Made by a program: the position numbers and the translations under genes. From Psococerastis gibbosa (taxonomy: Eukaryota; Arthropoda; Insecta; Psocodea; Psocidae), in assembly GCA_963971405.1 (NCBI GenBank), contig OZ020491.1:16300855-16364854 (forward strand): DNA of 64,000 bases, written 5' to 3'. Positions 14,001-23,113 of this stretch are shown piece by piece. The number at the start of each line of letters is the position of its first letter. The stretch's first letter is position 1. The notes beneath the pieces were generated by a model, which was not told where the DNA came from, searched no databases, and was given only the letters and a program-made list of their open reading frames with translations.

Positions 14001-17000
14001 ATGGGATTACCCAACCCTATTTGTCATTACTTCCCCCGCGCCATATGAAACTTACTACATACATATTATCCTGTAAAGTTCAATGTGTAAAATAGTATCA
14101 TACAATAGAATAACATTACTGACTACTCGAGCGGAAAAAGAGATTCTCTTATGGTTGAAAATCTTTTTAAAAAAATACGTTTATTTCACCACCAACTCTA
14201 CGCGTGGTGTCCATTGTGAGACTCTCAGTACCTACTAAGGTCAATACAGTTAAAAAGGTGCCTATATCGGAGGAAAATGGGATATACTTTAATAATAATA
14301 ATTACAGTACGGCGTACCGCACAATTCAGCAAAGCAGCGGGGGGGGGGGGGGCTTATTGGGCAGCAGCCCCCCCCCCCCCTACCCGAAAAGTTGACAATT
14401 ACATTTTCCCCTAAATATAACCATTTAAACAATTACACTAGATAGGGTCAAATTCACTACAGCCACCCCCGAAAAAAAATCCAGGCTAGGTGTTGTTTCA
14501 TTTTTGCTAAATAAAATTAATAATTCTTCAACGATTTGACCAGCTCCGACCACCCGCATGGCGATTGAATTCGGATAATAATTGAATTGCTACCACGTTT
14601 TATACCTCTCCAAAGGATGGGACACTCCTGACTCACGTTTCATTGTACCCACTATACTAATGGGTTTTTATGTGAGTAGCCTACAATAAGAGAAATCTTT
14701 CCAAATTGTTTGAAAAGAACATGGCTGATTGATTAAATTCTCGTCCCACAGTGGATAGATACTGTATATTGACAAAAAAACTCTAACTCTTCTGTATACT
14801 GTATATATAAACTGTGATAATGCACGATACATTATGTTTTATATATTTTTATATATTTTAATATATTTCGGGCGGTAAACACCCACAGAGAACTTTTCTT
14901 TGGACCAAAAAATGTATTAATTAGCTCTCACCCCATGTTGTTAAAAAAATGGAAAGATTCGTCTTAAGGTTCCACAGCGAATCTATAAAATAAAATAAGC
15001 TAAAAGGACGACGAAGTATTCCAAAAATAGGACTTATTTTATAGATTTTTATGGATTAACGATAGTTCAGACAAAATCTATTGCGTATTATCACATTTTA
15101 TACATAGGCCTAAGTATGTATTTCAGGAGACCGTAATTAAAGATAATTTTGTTTTGCCAATGTAAGGTCTCTGGAACGAGAAATTAATTAATTAGCATGT
15201 TGTGTTAACAACTTTTGGAAACATTCTCCTTAAGGTTCCACTGTGAATGGCTCCTGAAAGTCGTTTCATCTGTCGAAGATACATCTGTGGAAAATAATTG
15301 TCATTGGCTAATAATTTATAACTTAAAATGTAGCATTAAATTAACTAAAATCGCATTAAGTCCAATAAACCGTCAAATAGGCTAAGTGATAGTTGTTTTA
15401 GCTGTGACACAGCATTGCAGCGTATCTATCAGTTATTAAACGGAACTTTGGGCAATGCGGGGAATTGAAAGATGCAGCCAACTTGTAACAACTACATATA
15501 AATAACTTGACAGATTATTCACAAGTAAAAATTTAAAAGTTACCAACCTAGTGCCATTTGTTTTCATGGTAACCTAGGAAAACAGCGCGTGAACTTTCAC
15601 AACATGGTAAATGATAGACTGGTGTAGTGCGAAAATATCCGAACTCGTGGTATACACCCCCTCCCCGGTCACGGACACACGCTCATCGATCCAGGGATTG
15701 CGTCGCCGCAGTCTACAATTCGCAACTTACTTAACGCCTTTTGTTACCCCTTCTTTTACTTCTTAAAAAGAGCGATGTCCAACCCCCTCTCTTCATCCTA
15801 CCTCTATCTAATTTAAGATCAGCTACATGGCACGAGCTAAAACGGCCCGAAAATGATACTTATCGTCGCTGATACTGCAAAATGTCGCATGTGAAGAAAG
15901 CTTAGTTTTCAGGAGCAAAAAAAAAACTGTCTAACTTTTGTCTATTTTTTATATTTTTTTATTGCTTCCTTCCTATTGGCTGTTGACAAGCGACCGTTTG
16001 CTACAAGGTGTATTCATTTATTTTGGTCACCATGGTTTGTTAAACTGTAAATCGCATTTTTGGACACACGACATTTTGCAGTAGCAGCGGTGTTATGGCA
16101 AAACACAACTGGACGCCCCACAGGGCCGCACTGTTAGTTTTTAGATAGTCATATATAGAGGAAATATAGATTGTAGTCCTATCATTGTAACAGTAGTGGT
16201 TCAGTTCCTTGATGGGTCAGCGAAAAGGGGGTCGAAAGGTGGGCAAGCTGTTTTAGACGGTCCCAAGGCAACCCCATTGATAAGTGCGGTCCTGATAGCA
16301 ATTTTGGATTACCAAATCGCTCTAAATAGGTAAAACCAACAGAATGGAAATAGCTGTACATCTCCTGAGCCAAAAAGAGAGATTATTAGAAAGAAGAAAT
16401 GTTCCTCTGCACTTTAATATAAAGTATAGGGCCATCGTTAACACATATGGACCTATGTCTCGTAGCTATGTAAATAGTTCTACCGGAAACCACACAATCA
16501 GTTTTTTATAGAAACCAATTTACATAACTGTGTCCAATCGGTGTTAGTGCTGGCCATATACTACAATATATAGGTATATAAAGAAATACTTTTCCTTTCC
16601 ACAATAAACCAGCTGGTGGTCATTAATTAACAATTCAGACATCTGATATATATACTTACCGGTACTTAAACAATGCACATGGCAACATTTTGAAGAACAA
16701 ACGAGCTACAAGCACAGGTCAGCCAACTCTACAATTTACTAATAAATCTTTATTTCATTCTCCATATCTTTGAATATTTGCGATAACCATATCTGCCAAA
16801 GGAGTTATTAATAAGAACCAATGGGAAACCAGTTAAAATAGTGCAGGCCAATCGGGAACACGTACCTGTAACACAATTTATCGATTGTTGCTGCCTCAGT
16901 ACCGTACCAATAACTACGTTTATAATGAATGAAAAACTGTACTTTACCGTGGCCACTACGACGAGCACTGGCAAACCCTCCCGACAATTTTCAAAGATAA

Positions 17001-20000
17001 TTACACCTTATACTTTCCCTTGGCAACGATGAAGTGTCGGGCCAGCATTGAAAACAACTACCAATCGAAGTCGTTGTGACCAAAAAACCAAGGGAAGAAT
17101 GAATTTTCGAAGTTGCAATACAACATTTCAGCGAGCCATTGACTATTGGTAAGTTGTAAGTATTGGTAAGTTGAACCATACGACCACAACAGAAAAATCA
17201 CAATAAGTTGACTGAGGTATACTGTGGAAGTTCTTCTTCTTATATTTCTGGCTCTACAGCCCTTGATGAGCTTTGGCCTGCTCGACAATACTCCTCCGGT
17301 CATCTGGGTTTTGTACAATGCTCCACCATCTGCGGACTCCCAACTCACGAAGGTCAGTTTCCAACTCATCCTTCCAGCGTTTTCGAGGACGTCCGACCAG
17401 TCGTCTTCCTGTCAAGCTTACTTTGTTCATTTTTTCGGCATGCAGTCGACATTCTTACGAAGTTTCCGAGCCTCTTCACGCGTTGCGCTTTTATGAACCG
17501 GACTGTGTCTTCTCCGTTGAGTATTGCCTCTATTTCGGTGTTGTTTCTTATGTTGTAGAATGGTTGGACACTGTCCCAGGCCACGGTGTGGGCCCAAAGG
17601 ACAGTGGACCCCCTGATTAGAATGGATTCCGAACCACTTGGGAAACACACACGATTAGTTCGGAGGTGACCAGGACAAGTCTTACCATGTTTCCCTACCG
17701 GCACTGTGCACACGATCATGTTATCTGCATCTTTGAACCTGCTCTGGTCCGCTGGATTCAACTTGGTATGGTGGCCGGCTGTGTTGTTTCTTATACTCCA
17801 CTCTCCGTCTTCGCATAGGGGCCAATAGATCCTCCTTATTATATTTAAGATTCCAGGTTCCCGAGCCGTATGTTTCAATAGGTCTCAGAAGGGTTTTAAA
17901 TATCCTCAACTTAGTGGCTCTGGATATAAGTCTTGACTTGAGTAATCTCAGGTTCGCGAAGTATGCTCTGTTGGTTGCCATTATTATTCTATCTATGTCG
18001 TCGCTAATTACTGTGCAAGTGTTACGCGTTATCTTACAAATTACACATCCCGAAGCTCGCATCGCATACATAAATATAAACTTGCTCAAGGGCGGGGGGT
18101 AAGGAGGAGGGGTTTCTCCTGACATGACCTCTGGCATGGTTTGTCCAAAGGCCCCATCCTTCTTCGCAATCTAGTTAAAAATAATACAAGTAAAGAAAGA
18201 AAAAACTAAATTACATACGATCTCTACTGTTTTCAATAATGCAACATCAATATTAATATCACTGACAATATCATTTTCATTACGTATAAATCTATTCCCC
18301 GGCACCCTGGTCTAATAAAATCAACCCCCCCCCCCCTCATTTTGAAACCCTACTTATACTTCATTATTCCTTATATTGCAGTATTATAAAAGCCAAAATG
18401 GCCAGACCTTTTTATTTTTATTTTTATTTCTACAATAAAAAGATTATTCGCATGCAAACAATTGAATGAATGTATTCGAATAACTTCGACAGTCACCTCT
18501 GTGAATACCTGTGTTGAGTTACGACAGGTCACCGATCGCATGTGTAGAGACTCGCAAAATTACGAGCAAGCTACCACTATGCCAATGAAGATTTTAAGAG
18601 TCAATAACAATGCAAAATAAAAAACTGGTAAGTTTTCGTGGCACACAAGCTGACCTACAGAAACAGCGAATATGGTCACGGCACAAGCTAAATAGATTGA
18701 TAATATGAATCAAACAATGCGATACTATCACAATTCACAACGAATTATTGAAATAACTCTATAAAAATTACATACAAAACTACGCATACAACATCGACCA
18801 TTTTCTTGAAGTTACTATCTTCCAAAGCTACCGAAACACAACACCTGTGTCAACAATTTCCAGCTGACATGGCAGCAGAGCAATTTGACGTTTTCGCCTC
18901 ATTAAGTTTTAGGAAGTACTGCCTGAGCCGATCGTCCAATACGGTATGGAGCGATGGACCTTGACACAAGCTATGGAGAACAGAATCAGTGCATTTCAAG
19001 TGTGGATATACTGACGAATGCTGCTCATATCCTGGACAGATCGTGTCCCTAACGCTGAGTTCCTGAGGCGAATGGATACAGAAATGGAATTGCAGCTGAC
19101 GGCTCAGAAATGGATGAGGAACTACAAGTATTGCCTTCTGCATGTAATAATCCAGGGGAAGATATAAGGAGTGAGGGCTCCCGGCAGAAGAAGAACACCT
19201 TGGTTGAAAAAACTGAGGTAAGGGTTTGGCAAGAGCACGACTTCCCTTTTCAGAACAACTGTCTCCAAGATCCAAATCGACATGATAATCGCCAATCTTG
19301 GATTATTACATGCAGAAGGCGATACTTTTCGTTCCTCATCACATGACTGAAGACACTCACATTTTTTTAATTTTAATATTTACAATTTTTTTCATTCAAA
19401 AAAATATATTATTTTTAACCTTCTTATAGCTTATTTTATATATTATTGTTACAACTGTCAAGTTGTCTATTGGTAATCCAATCGATTACTATTGGATAAC
19501 TTTTTTTTATGAAAATTTCTCGCGCCAGACCAATCAGATCACGGGGCCAACCGCACCCAACCAATCAAAGCGAGGCCCGCCATTTTAGTTTTCTATATTG
19601 CTATTCTTTCCACTAGAAAATAATGACAATTAGGAAAACCCTTTATTGATTTGCAATAAATAGCGAAGCGAATGAGAAACTGAAACCATACTACCATCCT
19701 ATAAAGCGAAGTGTAAATTTAAGCGAAGTCTTTTATTTCAGTGAATGAACAATTTGAAGAAGTTTTCATCAAACTGCCCAGTAAATAATTCAATAGAATT
19801 AGCACCTATTACCTCAGAGAACTTAGCATTAAAGCTTTTACTTATTGTCACAATTGACCCAATATTCATATCGATCAGATATATATTAATTATAAATATA
19901 AAAAATTAGAAAAATTAGGTTGCACATGCTCATGCGAATTATACTGTATATGTATACATCCGACTATACGCAAAGGAGAGTGACAAAGTTTTGAGACTAA

Positions 20001-21800
20001 AAAGAACGAATAAACATCATACTTCAATAAAAAGAATGATTAGCAAAGCAAGAAGCTACAGAGCAAAACAAGGAGAAAAACTGAAAAATGTTTACTTACT
20101 CGATACGACCATGTTCATCTTTGGGAAAGTCGCCACTTGGCTTTCCTGAAGGATCCGAATCATTTAGCATAATGCGGTATTTTCCTATTTTGGTCTCAAT
20201 TTCTTCTGTAGAATATCTGCATTCAACAAAAAATTTGGGTAAAAACTACAGTATCTAGCCTAAGAATATAGACACAAACCATTAACACATTGAATTCATA
20301 TATTTAAGGGTCGATGGAACCTTCACTTTTCACTTATTAGGCAAAGTCTAATTTCCTATGAAATATCAATCGTAGAGTCATAAATGAGGGGTCATAAACT
20401 AGAGAAATATTTATGTATGCTTTGATGCACATTATGTAGCCGCCACTACAACCGACCAGTTATTGAACTTGATTTGTAAAAAATTTCGGTCACTGAGGAT
20501 ATCAGCAGTCTGATCGAGGCGTTTATAATACCGGGGTTAAATAAATACCCTAGGATTATAACTGTAAACAAACAAATTTTGAATAGCACTTTCCATTATA
20601 AAATTATCTTGTTTACCAGTGGATTAAATAAATGCCGGTATTATAAAGAGTTCTAAAATTGCAACGCCATGAAAAATTTGACTTTGTGCCAAAAACGACG
20701 GAAAATTCGGGCGTCCATATGCTCTTAAGGTTTTTGCATACGTAAAATATTGTCGTGCGACAATTGTCCGGTTCATTCTTAAATAGTTTTTTTTACTGTT
20801 TTGTAAAAAAGTATGTAAAGCAAAATATATTGTTGGGCCGGTTGTTTCTAGAATTGAAGGTAGGTAAATGTAGAATTCATAAAAAAATACATGCGTTCGC
20901 TGTAAATTTTAATTTTCACGCCTGAAATATTATTACTCCAGAAAACAATGTGTAAGTGCATGAACCAGATTTGATAGAATAGTCGTTAACTACAGTCTGC
21001 AGGGTGAATATATAAACTAACTTTTAACTATTGTTTATCAGTTAACTATTACAATCATGCTTAGGCCTATCATTGTGGTAGTGAAAGGACGTATCAATTT
21101 TGGCGAAAATTCCGGGGCATCTGCTTGCTAATTATTTGGAGAACTGCTTTGAAACACGCAAACACTAAAATCTCATGTATGTAGAAGAAGCAGATAGTCA
21201 TCATCCTCTGATTATGTGTCGGAAATCATACTGCCAATTGTTTCTAATAGGTTGCCCAAGCTTTGAGATAACGTTCTACTATGCAGCAGTTACAGCGACT
21301 CCAATCAACCAACAACGTTTACGCTATCCTAAAGTAAAGACAATGCTAAGGTTGCGGCGCATAACCGGGGCTATGCCGCATAGACGAAAGAGTAATACCG
21401 GAGCCGACTGAGGTCTGACCCGTCATTATTCGCAAGGTTGACGGTTTAAAATAATTTGGGCATGGAACTTGGAAGTGCATGAAGTTTCCCCTATCCACCC
21501 CTCAAAACAATGACTGGTCGGTGGCCTCTATTTTTAAATAAACGAGATTATAATGACTTACCCTTGTGCAACAAGAACTTCCTCAAGCTCCATGCATTTA
21601 ACTTCCATTTTCCTTTTTCGTTCATGGTCTAAAATTTCTTTGTTGGCTTGTTTGTTGCTTGATGCATCCAATTTCGCCAACTCTTCTTCGGTCTTGTAGT
21701 TAACTTTGTCTTTGGTTTTACGGACGGAAGCCCAATTTCTTTGCACATAACCGTTGGTTCCCGAACCTCGGGCAGTTTCTAAGCCAATACCATTATACAT
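1579..21800 (-). CDS. SRRM2: SRRM2/Cwc21-type spliceosome-associated protein (5' part, spliced, six exons)
   Basis: Exons in gene order are 21562-21800, 20100-20216, 9452-9694, 8050-8118, 3711-3818 and 1579-2014, giving 404 residues in frame. Residues 1-17 (MYNGIGLETARGSGTNG) carry the invariant N-terminus of the SRRM2/Cwc21 family. The conserved block ILDHERKRKMEVKCMELEE follows, then a helical segment, then the AFGIS...GSSLDPQRRARE block at about 140-165. After that come Lys/Arg/Ser/Glu-rich low-complexity exons. In the family the N-terminus binds the catalytic spliceosome near Prp8 and Snu114, and the long RS-rich tail localises the protein to nuclear speckles; that role is taken from homology. 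Exon 6 ends in phase 0 at a GTAAAT donor, so the C-terminus lies outside the window. Introns are loaded with SINEs and foldback elements, the longest 10.4 kb. Confidence 0.9.
2103..2290 (-). repeat. SINE2 fragment (tail part)
   Basis: Matches the tail half of the full SINE2 at 60447-60757 (run containing aatcgcatacaaacaattta, then a cctc-rich stretch and gtgtttagagact). The tRNA-like head is missing. It lies in the intron between SRRM2-like exons 5 and 6. Confidence 0.6.
2575..2760 (+). repeat. SINE1 copy, tRNA-derived SINE
   Basis: A diverged copy. The head carries an A-box-like taagtagtggtatgg and the B box gttcgagtcc. The body includes ccatgcttcggagcatgtaa and caggcggtcccggg. The tail ends in ttagtaatagaacaaaaa followed by tttatttattt repeats. 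Confidence 0.75.
2811..3668 (+). mobile_element. TEA element, copy 1 (0.85 kb, inverted ends)
   Basis: Starts with ttgctttccaatttatacg and ends with gataaattggaaagca followed by a short palindromic stretch (cgagtaaactcgg) and ggttctt. The 15 or so bases at the left end are the inverse of those near the right end. Inside are a run of 16-18 G near 3065-3081 and a run of about 16 C near 3530-3546. No credible protein is encoded; the short frame rich in DRPTDR comes from a CTGT tandem. The right end lies only about 40 bp from SRRM2-like exon 5. Confidence 0.7.
3711..3818 (-). CDS. SRRM2: SRRM2-like exon 5
   Basis: Residues 223-259 across split codons (phase 2 in, phase 2 out). Encodes SETPKRSKKSKKKRSKEKSK and a Ser/Thr/Asp tail. 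The acceptor is GTTTCAG and the donor is GTACGT. Basic and serine-rich, as in the linker of SRRM2. Confidence 0.85.
4425..4985. mobile_element. Unnamed inverted-end element with internal direct repeats and G/C runs
   Basis: The left end (cattggcgtaaatta, about 4431) is inverted at the right end (tatttacgccaatg, about 4960-4974). Three related internal repeats start near 4497, 4580 and 4708, sharing caaatta, ggttttacgca and cattttg words. The right side holds a G7 run followed by ctaa and a long C run that can fold back (4925-4955). No supported protein. Confidence 0.5.
5724..5980. mobile_element. F5 foldback element (ends near GGTACAC / GTGTACC)
   Basis: The left end (ctaaggtacacggacaattc) and the right end (gaacgttcgtgtgtaccggg) are imperfect inverted copies. 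A fragment matching its left part recurs at 25806-25870, and a related tacacacagacgatcg end lies near 6388. Length of about 257 bp without a gene fits a MITE. Confidence 0.55.
5981..7799. other. Intron sequence, no gene seen
   Basis: Part of the intron between SRRM2-like exons 4 and 5. It is AT-rich, with an ATA/TAA microsatellite near 6342-6362, a T run near 6587 and an A run near 7451. An F5-like end with gtacacacagacg begins at about 6388. No open frame of note. Confidence 0.5.
7800..7890 (+). repeat. SINE1-like tail fragment
   Basis: Contains ttgagtgtaag, aactccgctagg and a polyadenylation-like aataaag followed by TTATTA repeats, matching the 3' part of SINE1 but diverged. Confidence 0.5.
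8050..8118 (-). CDS. SRRM2: SRRM2-like exon 4
   Basis: Residues 200-223 across split codons (phase 2 in and out). Encodes SSDVEPKSKREKKKKTKKHK. The acceptor is TGTCCAG and the donor is GTAGGG. Human SRRM2 has a comparable poly-Lys stretch just after the conserved PQRRARE block. Confidence 0.85.
8458..8482 (+). repeat. CATA microsatellite
   Basis: Five to six copies of the tetranucleotide CATA in an intron. Confidence 0.7.
8925..9317. mobile_element. F3 foldback element, copy 1
   Basis: The left arm (agaaaatgagcaccccaaaa) is mirrored at the right (ttttggggtgccaattttct). Inner arms holding ggctcatggaagttgtag and its inverse flank a centre of about 150 bp. Two related copies are at 56976-57371 and 61496-61886. 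No coding capacity. Confidence 0.7.
9452..9694 (-). CDS. SRRM2: SRRM2-like exon 3 (conserved PQRRARE block)
   Basis: Residues 119-200 across split codons. Contains RETHQIAEAQQEKNAKLRQA, AFGISEYF, GSSLDPQRRAREAA and YELVRTPSPDP, the order seen in vertebrate SRRM2. An Ala-rich insert (AAAKAAVAAAAA) follows the RARE motif. The acceptor is TTCGCAG and the donor is GTAAGT. Confidence 0.9.
9797..10063. mobile_element. F1 foldback element, copy 1
   Basis: Near-perfect palindrome. Left arm: gcggctattccactgggcaa, then tttgattttgtcattgacg and taacttatctattataaatt. The right arm is the inverse and ends in cctagtggaatagcc. The arms exceed 100 bp with a small centre near 9925. Other copies are at 10378, 22931 and 57400. 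Confidence 0.8.
10378..10734. mobile_element. F1 foldback element, copy 2, interrupted
   Basis: The ends are taaggcggctattccaccgg and its inverse ccggtggaatagccgcctta. About 120 bp of unrelated, GC-richer sequence (10529-10650, containing ccggatgatacccaaaacc and ccgtgggagggataag) sits in the right arm and looks like a later insertion. Confidence 0.75.
10834..10958 (+). repeat. SINE1 3' fragment
   Basis: Contains caggcggtcccgggctttcc, ttgagtgtaagag, ccgctaggttggcttagtaa and the T/A-rich tail. The tRNA-like head is absent. Confidence 0.7.
10959..12137. other. Intron sequence, no gene seen
   Basis: Part of the 10.4-kb intron between SRRM2-like exons 2 and 3. The stretch 11700-11840 ends in a SINE2-head-like word (gggattcaagctccag). 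The 64-codon plus frame at 11367 has no recognisable features. Confidence 0.4.
12138..12609. mobile_element. TIR element of about 470 bp (ttaggccgg ends)
   Basis: The left end ttaggccggcgacatactat (12138) is inverted at the right end (ggatagtatgtcaccggcct, to 12609) with one or two differences. Subterminal words such as gtcccgcc and atgcat also recur in inverse order. Overlapping minus frames show no transposase motifs. Confidence 0.65.
13345..13600 (+). pseudogene. Non-LTR retrotransposon C-terminal remnant (zinc-binding segment)
   Basis: A short frame reads RRGIAVAAFRMATEHDYLQ, then HRIGIVDSSECPLC and NADHLFSC. This resembles the region after the RNase H/RT domain in some arthropod non-LTR elements, where C-x2-C...H-x4-C residues (CPLC...HLFSC) are typical. 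Only about 85 codons remain, with no RT core nearby, so it is a dead fragment. The family assignment comes from motif memory. Confidence 0.55.
14339..14380. repeat. G14 / C13 fold-back
   Basis: A run of 14 G is followed 15 bases later by a run of 13 C, able to pair as an all-GC stem. The flanking bases (gcagc) do not extend the pairing far. Confidence 0.6.
14401..17219. other. Intron sequence, no gene seen
   Basis: AT-rich intron. Two direct repeats of about 33 bp near 14951 and 15217 share taaggttccac with the flanking gaaa and gaat words. No frame shows a recognised domain. Confidence 0.4.
17220..18080 (-). pseudogene. RTE/craculin-like non-LTR retrotransposon 3' remnant, interrupted
   Basis: On the minus strand from about 18080 downward the frames read SLISRATKLRIFKTLLRPIE-type text (here LKSRLISRATKLRIFKTLLR), then TYGSGTWNL, RRIYWPLCEDGEWSIRNN, and after an interruption VRFIKAQRVKRLGNFVRMS. 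This is the usual order of the post-RT C-terminus in such elements. The frame shifts near 17860 and is broken by R5-like sequence at 17590-17770. No RT catalytic core is left. Confidence 0.7.
17590..17770 (-). repeat. R5 repeat, partial copy inside the RTE remnant
   Basis: Shares ggattccgaaccacttggg, ggaggtgaccaggac and ggattcaacttggta words with R5 at 52597-52888 and 62765-63126. The word gtgttgtttcttat occurs on both sides (about 17540 and 17780), which could be a target duplication but also resembles R5's own end. Confidence 0.6.
18410..18605 (-). repeat. SINE2 fragment
   Basis: The tail side carries a TTTTTA-rich run, then gcatgcaaacaattgaatga, gagttacgacaggtc and gtagagactcgca, matching the SINE2 body. 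The head is missing. Confidence 0.55.
18606..20099. other. Intron sequence, no gene seen
   Basis: AT-rich. The overlapping frames near 18850-19346 on both strands show no family features and no splice context. Confidence 0.4.
20100..20216 (-). CDS. SRRM2: SRRM2-like exon 2
   Basis: Residues 80-119 across split codons. Encodes YSTEEIETKIGKYRIMLND and a Gly/Pro/Asp linker, equivalent to the vertebrate segment after the LELEE block. The acceptor is AATGCAG and the donor is GTAAGT. Confidence 0.9.
20506..20648. mobile_element. F6 foldback element, copy 1
   Basis: Begins cagtctgatcgaggcgttta and runs through aacaaacaaattttgaatag to an inverse end with ccggtattataa. It matches the intact 158-bp copy at 29736-29893, with the last bases of the right end missing. 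Confidence 0.7.
20649..21561. other. Intron sequence, no gene seen
   Basis: Intron 1 of the SRRM2-like gene. The plus frame of 78 codons at 21175 has no recognised motif. Confidence 0.4.
21562..21800 (-). CDS. SRRM2: SRRM2-like exon 1 with start codon
   Basis: Residues 1-79 plus two bases. It starts at the ATG of MYNGIGLETARGSGTNGYVQ, the expected N-terminus of SRRM2 and yeast Cwc21, so this start is secure. The donor is GTAAGT. It ends with KCMELEEVLVAQ. Confidence 0.93.
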
Positions 21801-22343
21801 GCTAACAATTACACATCCACTGTTTGAACAATATTGGTCTTAACACATTAACGAAAATTATGAGTAATATACAGATATATTAATAACAATTGACACTGAA
21901 CCTTAGCTGCAAATTTTTGGAAACATTTTTATATTTTATTCAAAATCATTTATTGATCGATCAACCAGCAAACAGCATGATCGCCAACATTACAAAATAT
22001 TTTTCAGGGCTCTTAAAATATTTTGTTTTGTCAAGTTTTCCGGCAAAAGGTGAATTTCAACTTTTATAACATTTACTTTCATTAATTTCATTGGCAGTTG
22101 CAAATTACACCTCATAATTAATTAAACTGCTCTGTACATTTTATTTTATTCCAGTATTAGCTGCTGATCCATTAAAGTACCTGCAATGTGGCATACTTTT
22201 CATTTCATATTTCAATGATAAAATAAACCGAGGCAATGGGCAGTAACATATTGAATGAGATATTAGACATTCCTGCAGAAAAAGAATGCCCAACACTTTC
22301 GTTGAGGGTAAGGTAAATCAACAGATCAATTTTAATATTCTTA

Positions 22344-22551
22344 TAAATAAGGACTTTTTGTTCTATTACTAAGCCAACCTAGCGGAGTTAGGGCTATAAA
22401 GCCCTCTCTTACACTCAACTAGGAAGGCCCGGGACCGCCTGCTTTACATGCCCTCCGAAGCATGGCCAGAAAATGTAGCAAGTGCAGTACTCGAACCAAC
22501 AACCTTTCGGGTGAAAGTTAGAGTCCGTACCACTACTCTACATGTCCCGAC
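22344..22551 (-). repeat. SINE1 copy (minus)
   Basis: Near full length. Its inverse complement carries the A-box region tagagtagtggtacgg, the B box gttcgagtac, ggccatgcttcggagggcat, the ccgggccttcctagttgagt body and the ttagtaatagaacaaaaa end. Confidence 0.8.
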
Positions 22552-22930
22552 TTATAGCCAGTAGCTTTCAGTTTTATCTTTATCCACGGATCCCGACTCA
22601 CCATCCACTACAAGTAAATAATTGGGCAATGCAGGGCTAACTCCTAGGAAATCTCATTCGCACCCTCGGTCATCTAGAATTTCAAGAATGACGCACCCTC
22701 AGAATTTTAAAAACGTGGAGCTCTAATTAGTAACTTTTATGAACTGTATTACTACTGTATGTTGCTGGTGTTCTGCACAAGTGCTGAAAGAAGGTAGACT
22801 ATACATTCCAATAAGACGCCTTCAGCTGCTGCTTGGTACTAAGCTTGTCGATCTACAGTATCCAAGATCTAATATAAGTCACTTTCTTTGTCTCCTCTCA
22901 TTTTGGGTTTATTAACTAAGATGATTAAGT

Positions 22931-23113
22931 TAGGCGTGTATTCCACTGGACAATATTCCGTCATTGGTGATAATAAAAAGTTGAGATTTTTGTTTTAAGG
23001 AGACTATTATGTAGATAAGTTAAGTATCTACATAATAGTCTCATTAAAACAAAAATCTCAACTTTTTTTTATCACAAATGACGGAATATTCACCAGTGGA
23101 ATACAGGCCTTAG
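22931..23113. mobile_element. F1 foldback element, copy 3
   Basis: Near-perfect palindrome of about 180 bp. Left: aggcgtgtattccactgg, aaaaagttgagatttttgtt, ggagactattatgtagata. The right side is the inverse, ending accagtggaatacaggcctt. The loop is a few bases near 23020. Confidence 0.8.

Noticed and set aside
17208..17620. Three overlapping plus frames of 90-116 codons
   Set aside because: They are shadows of the RTE-like C-terminal remnant on the minus strand, where the recognisable motifs lie.
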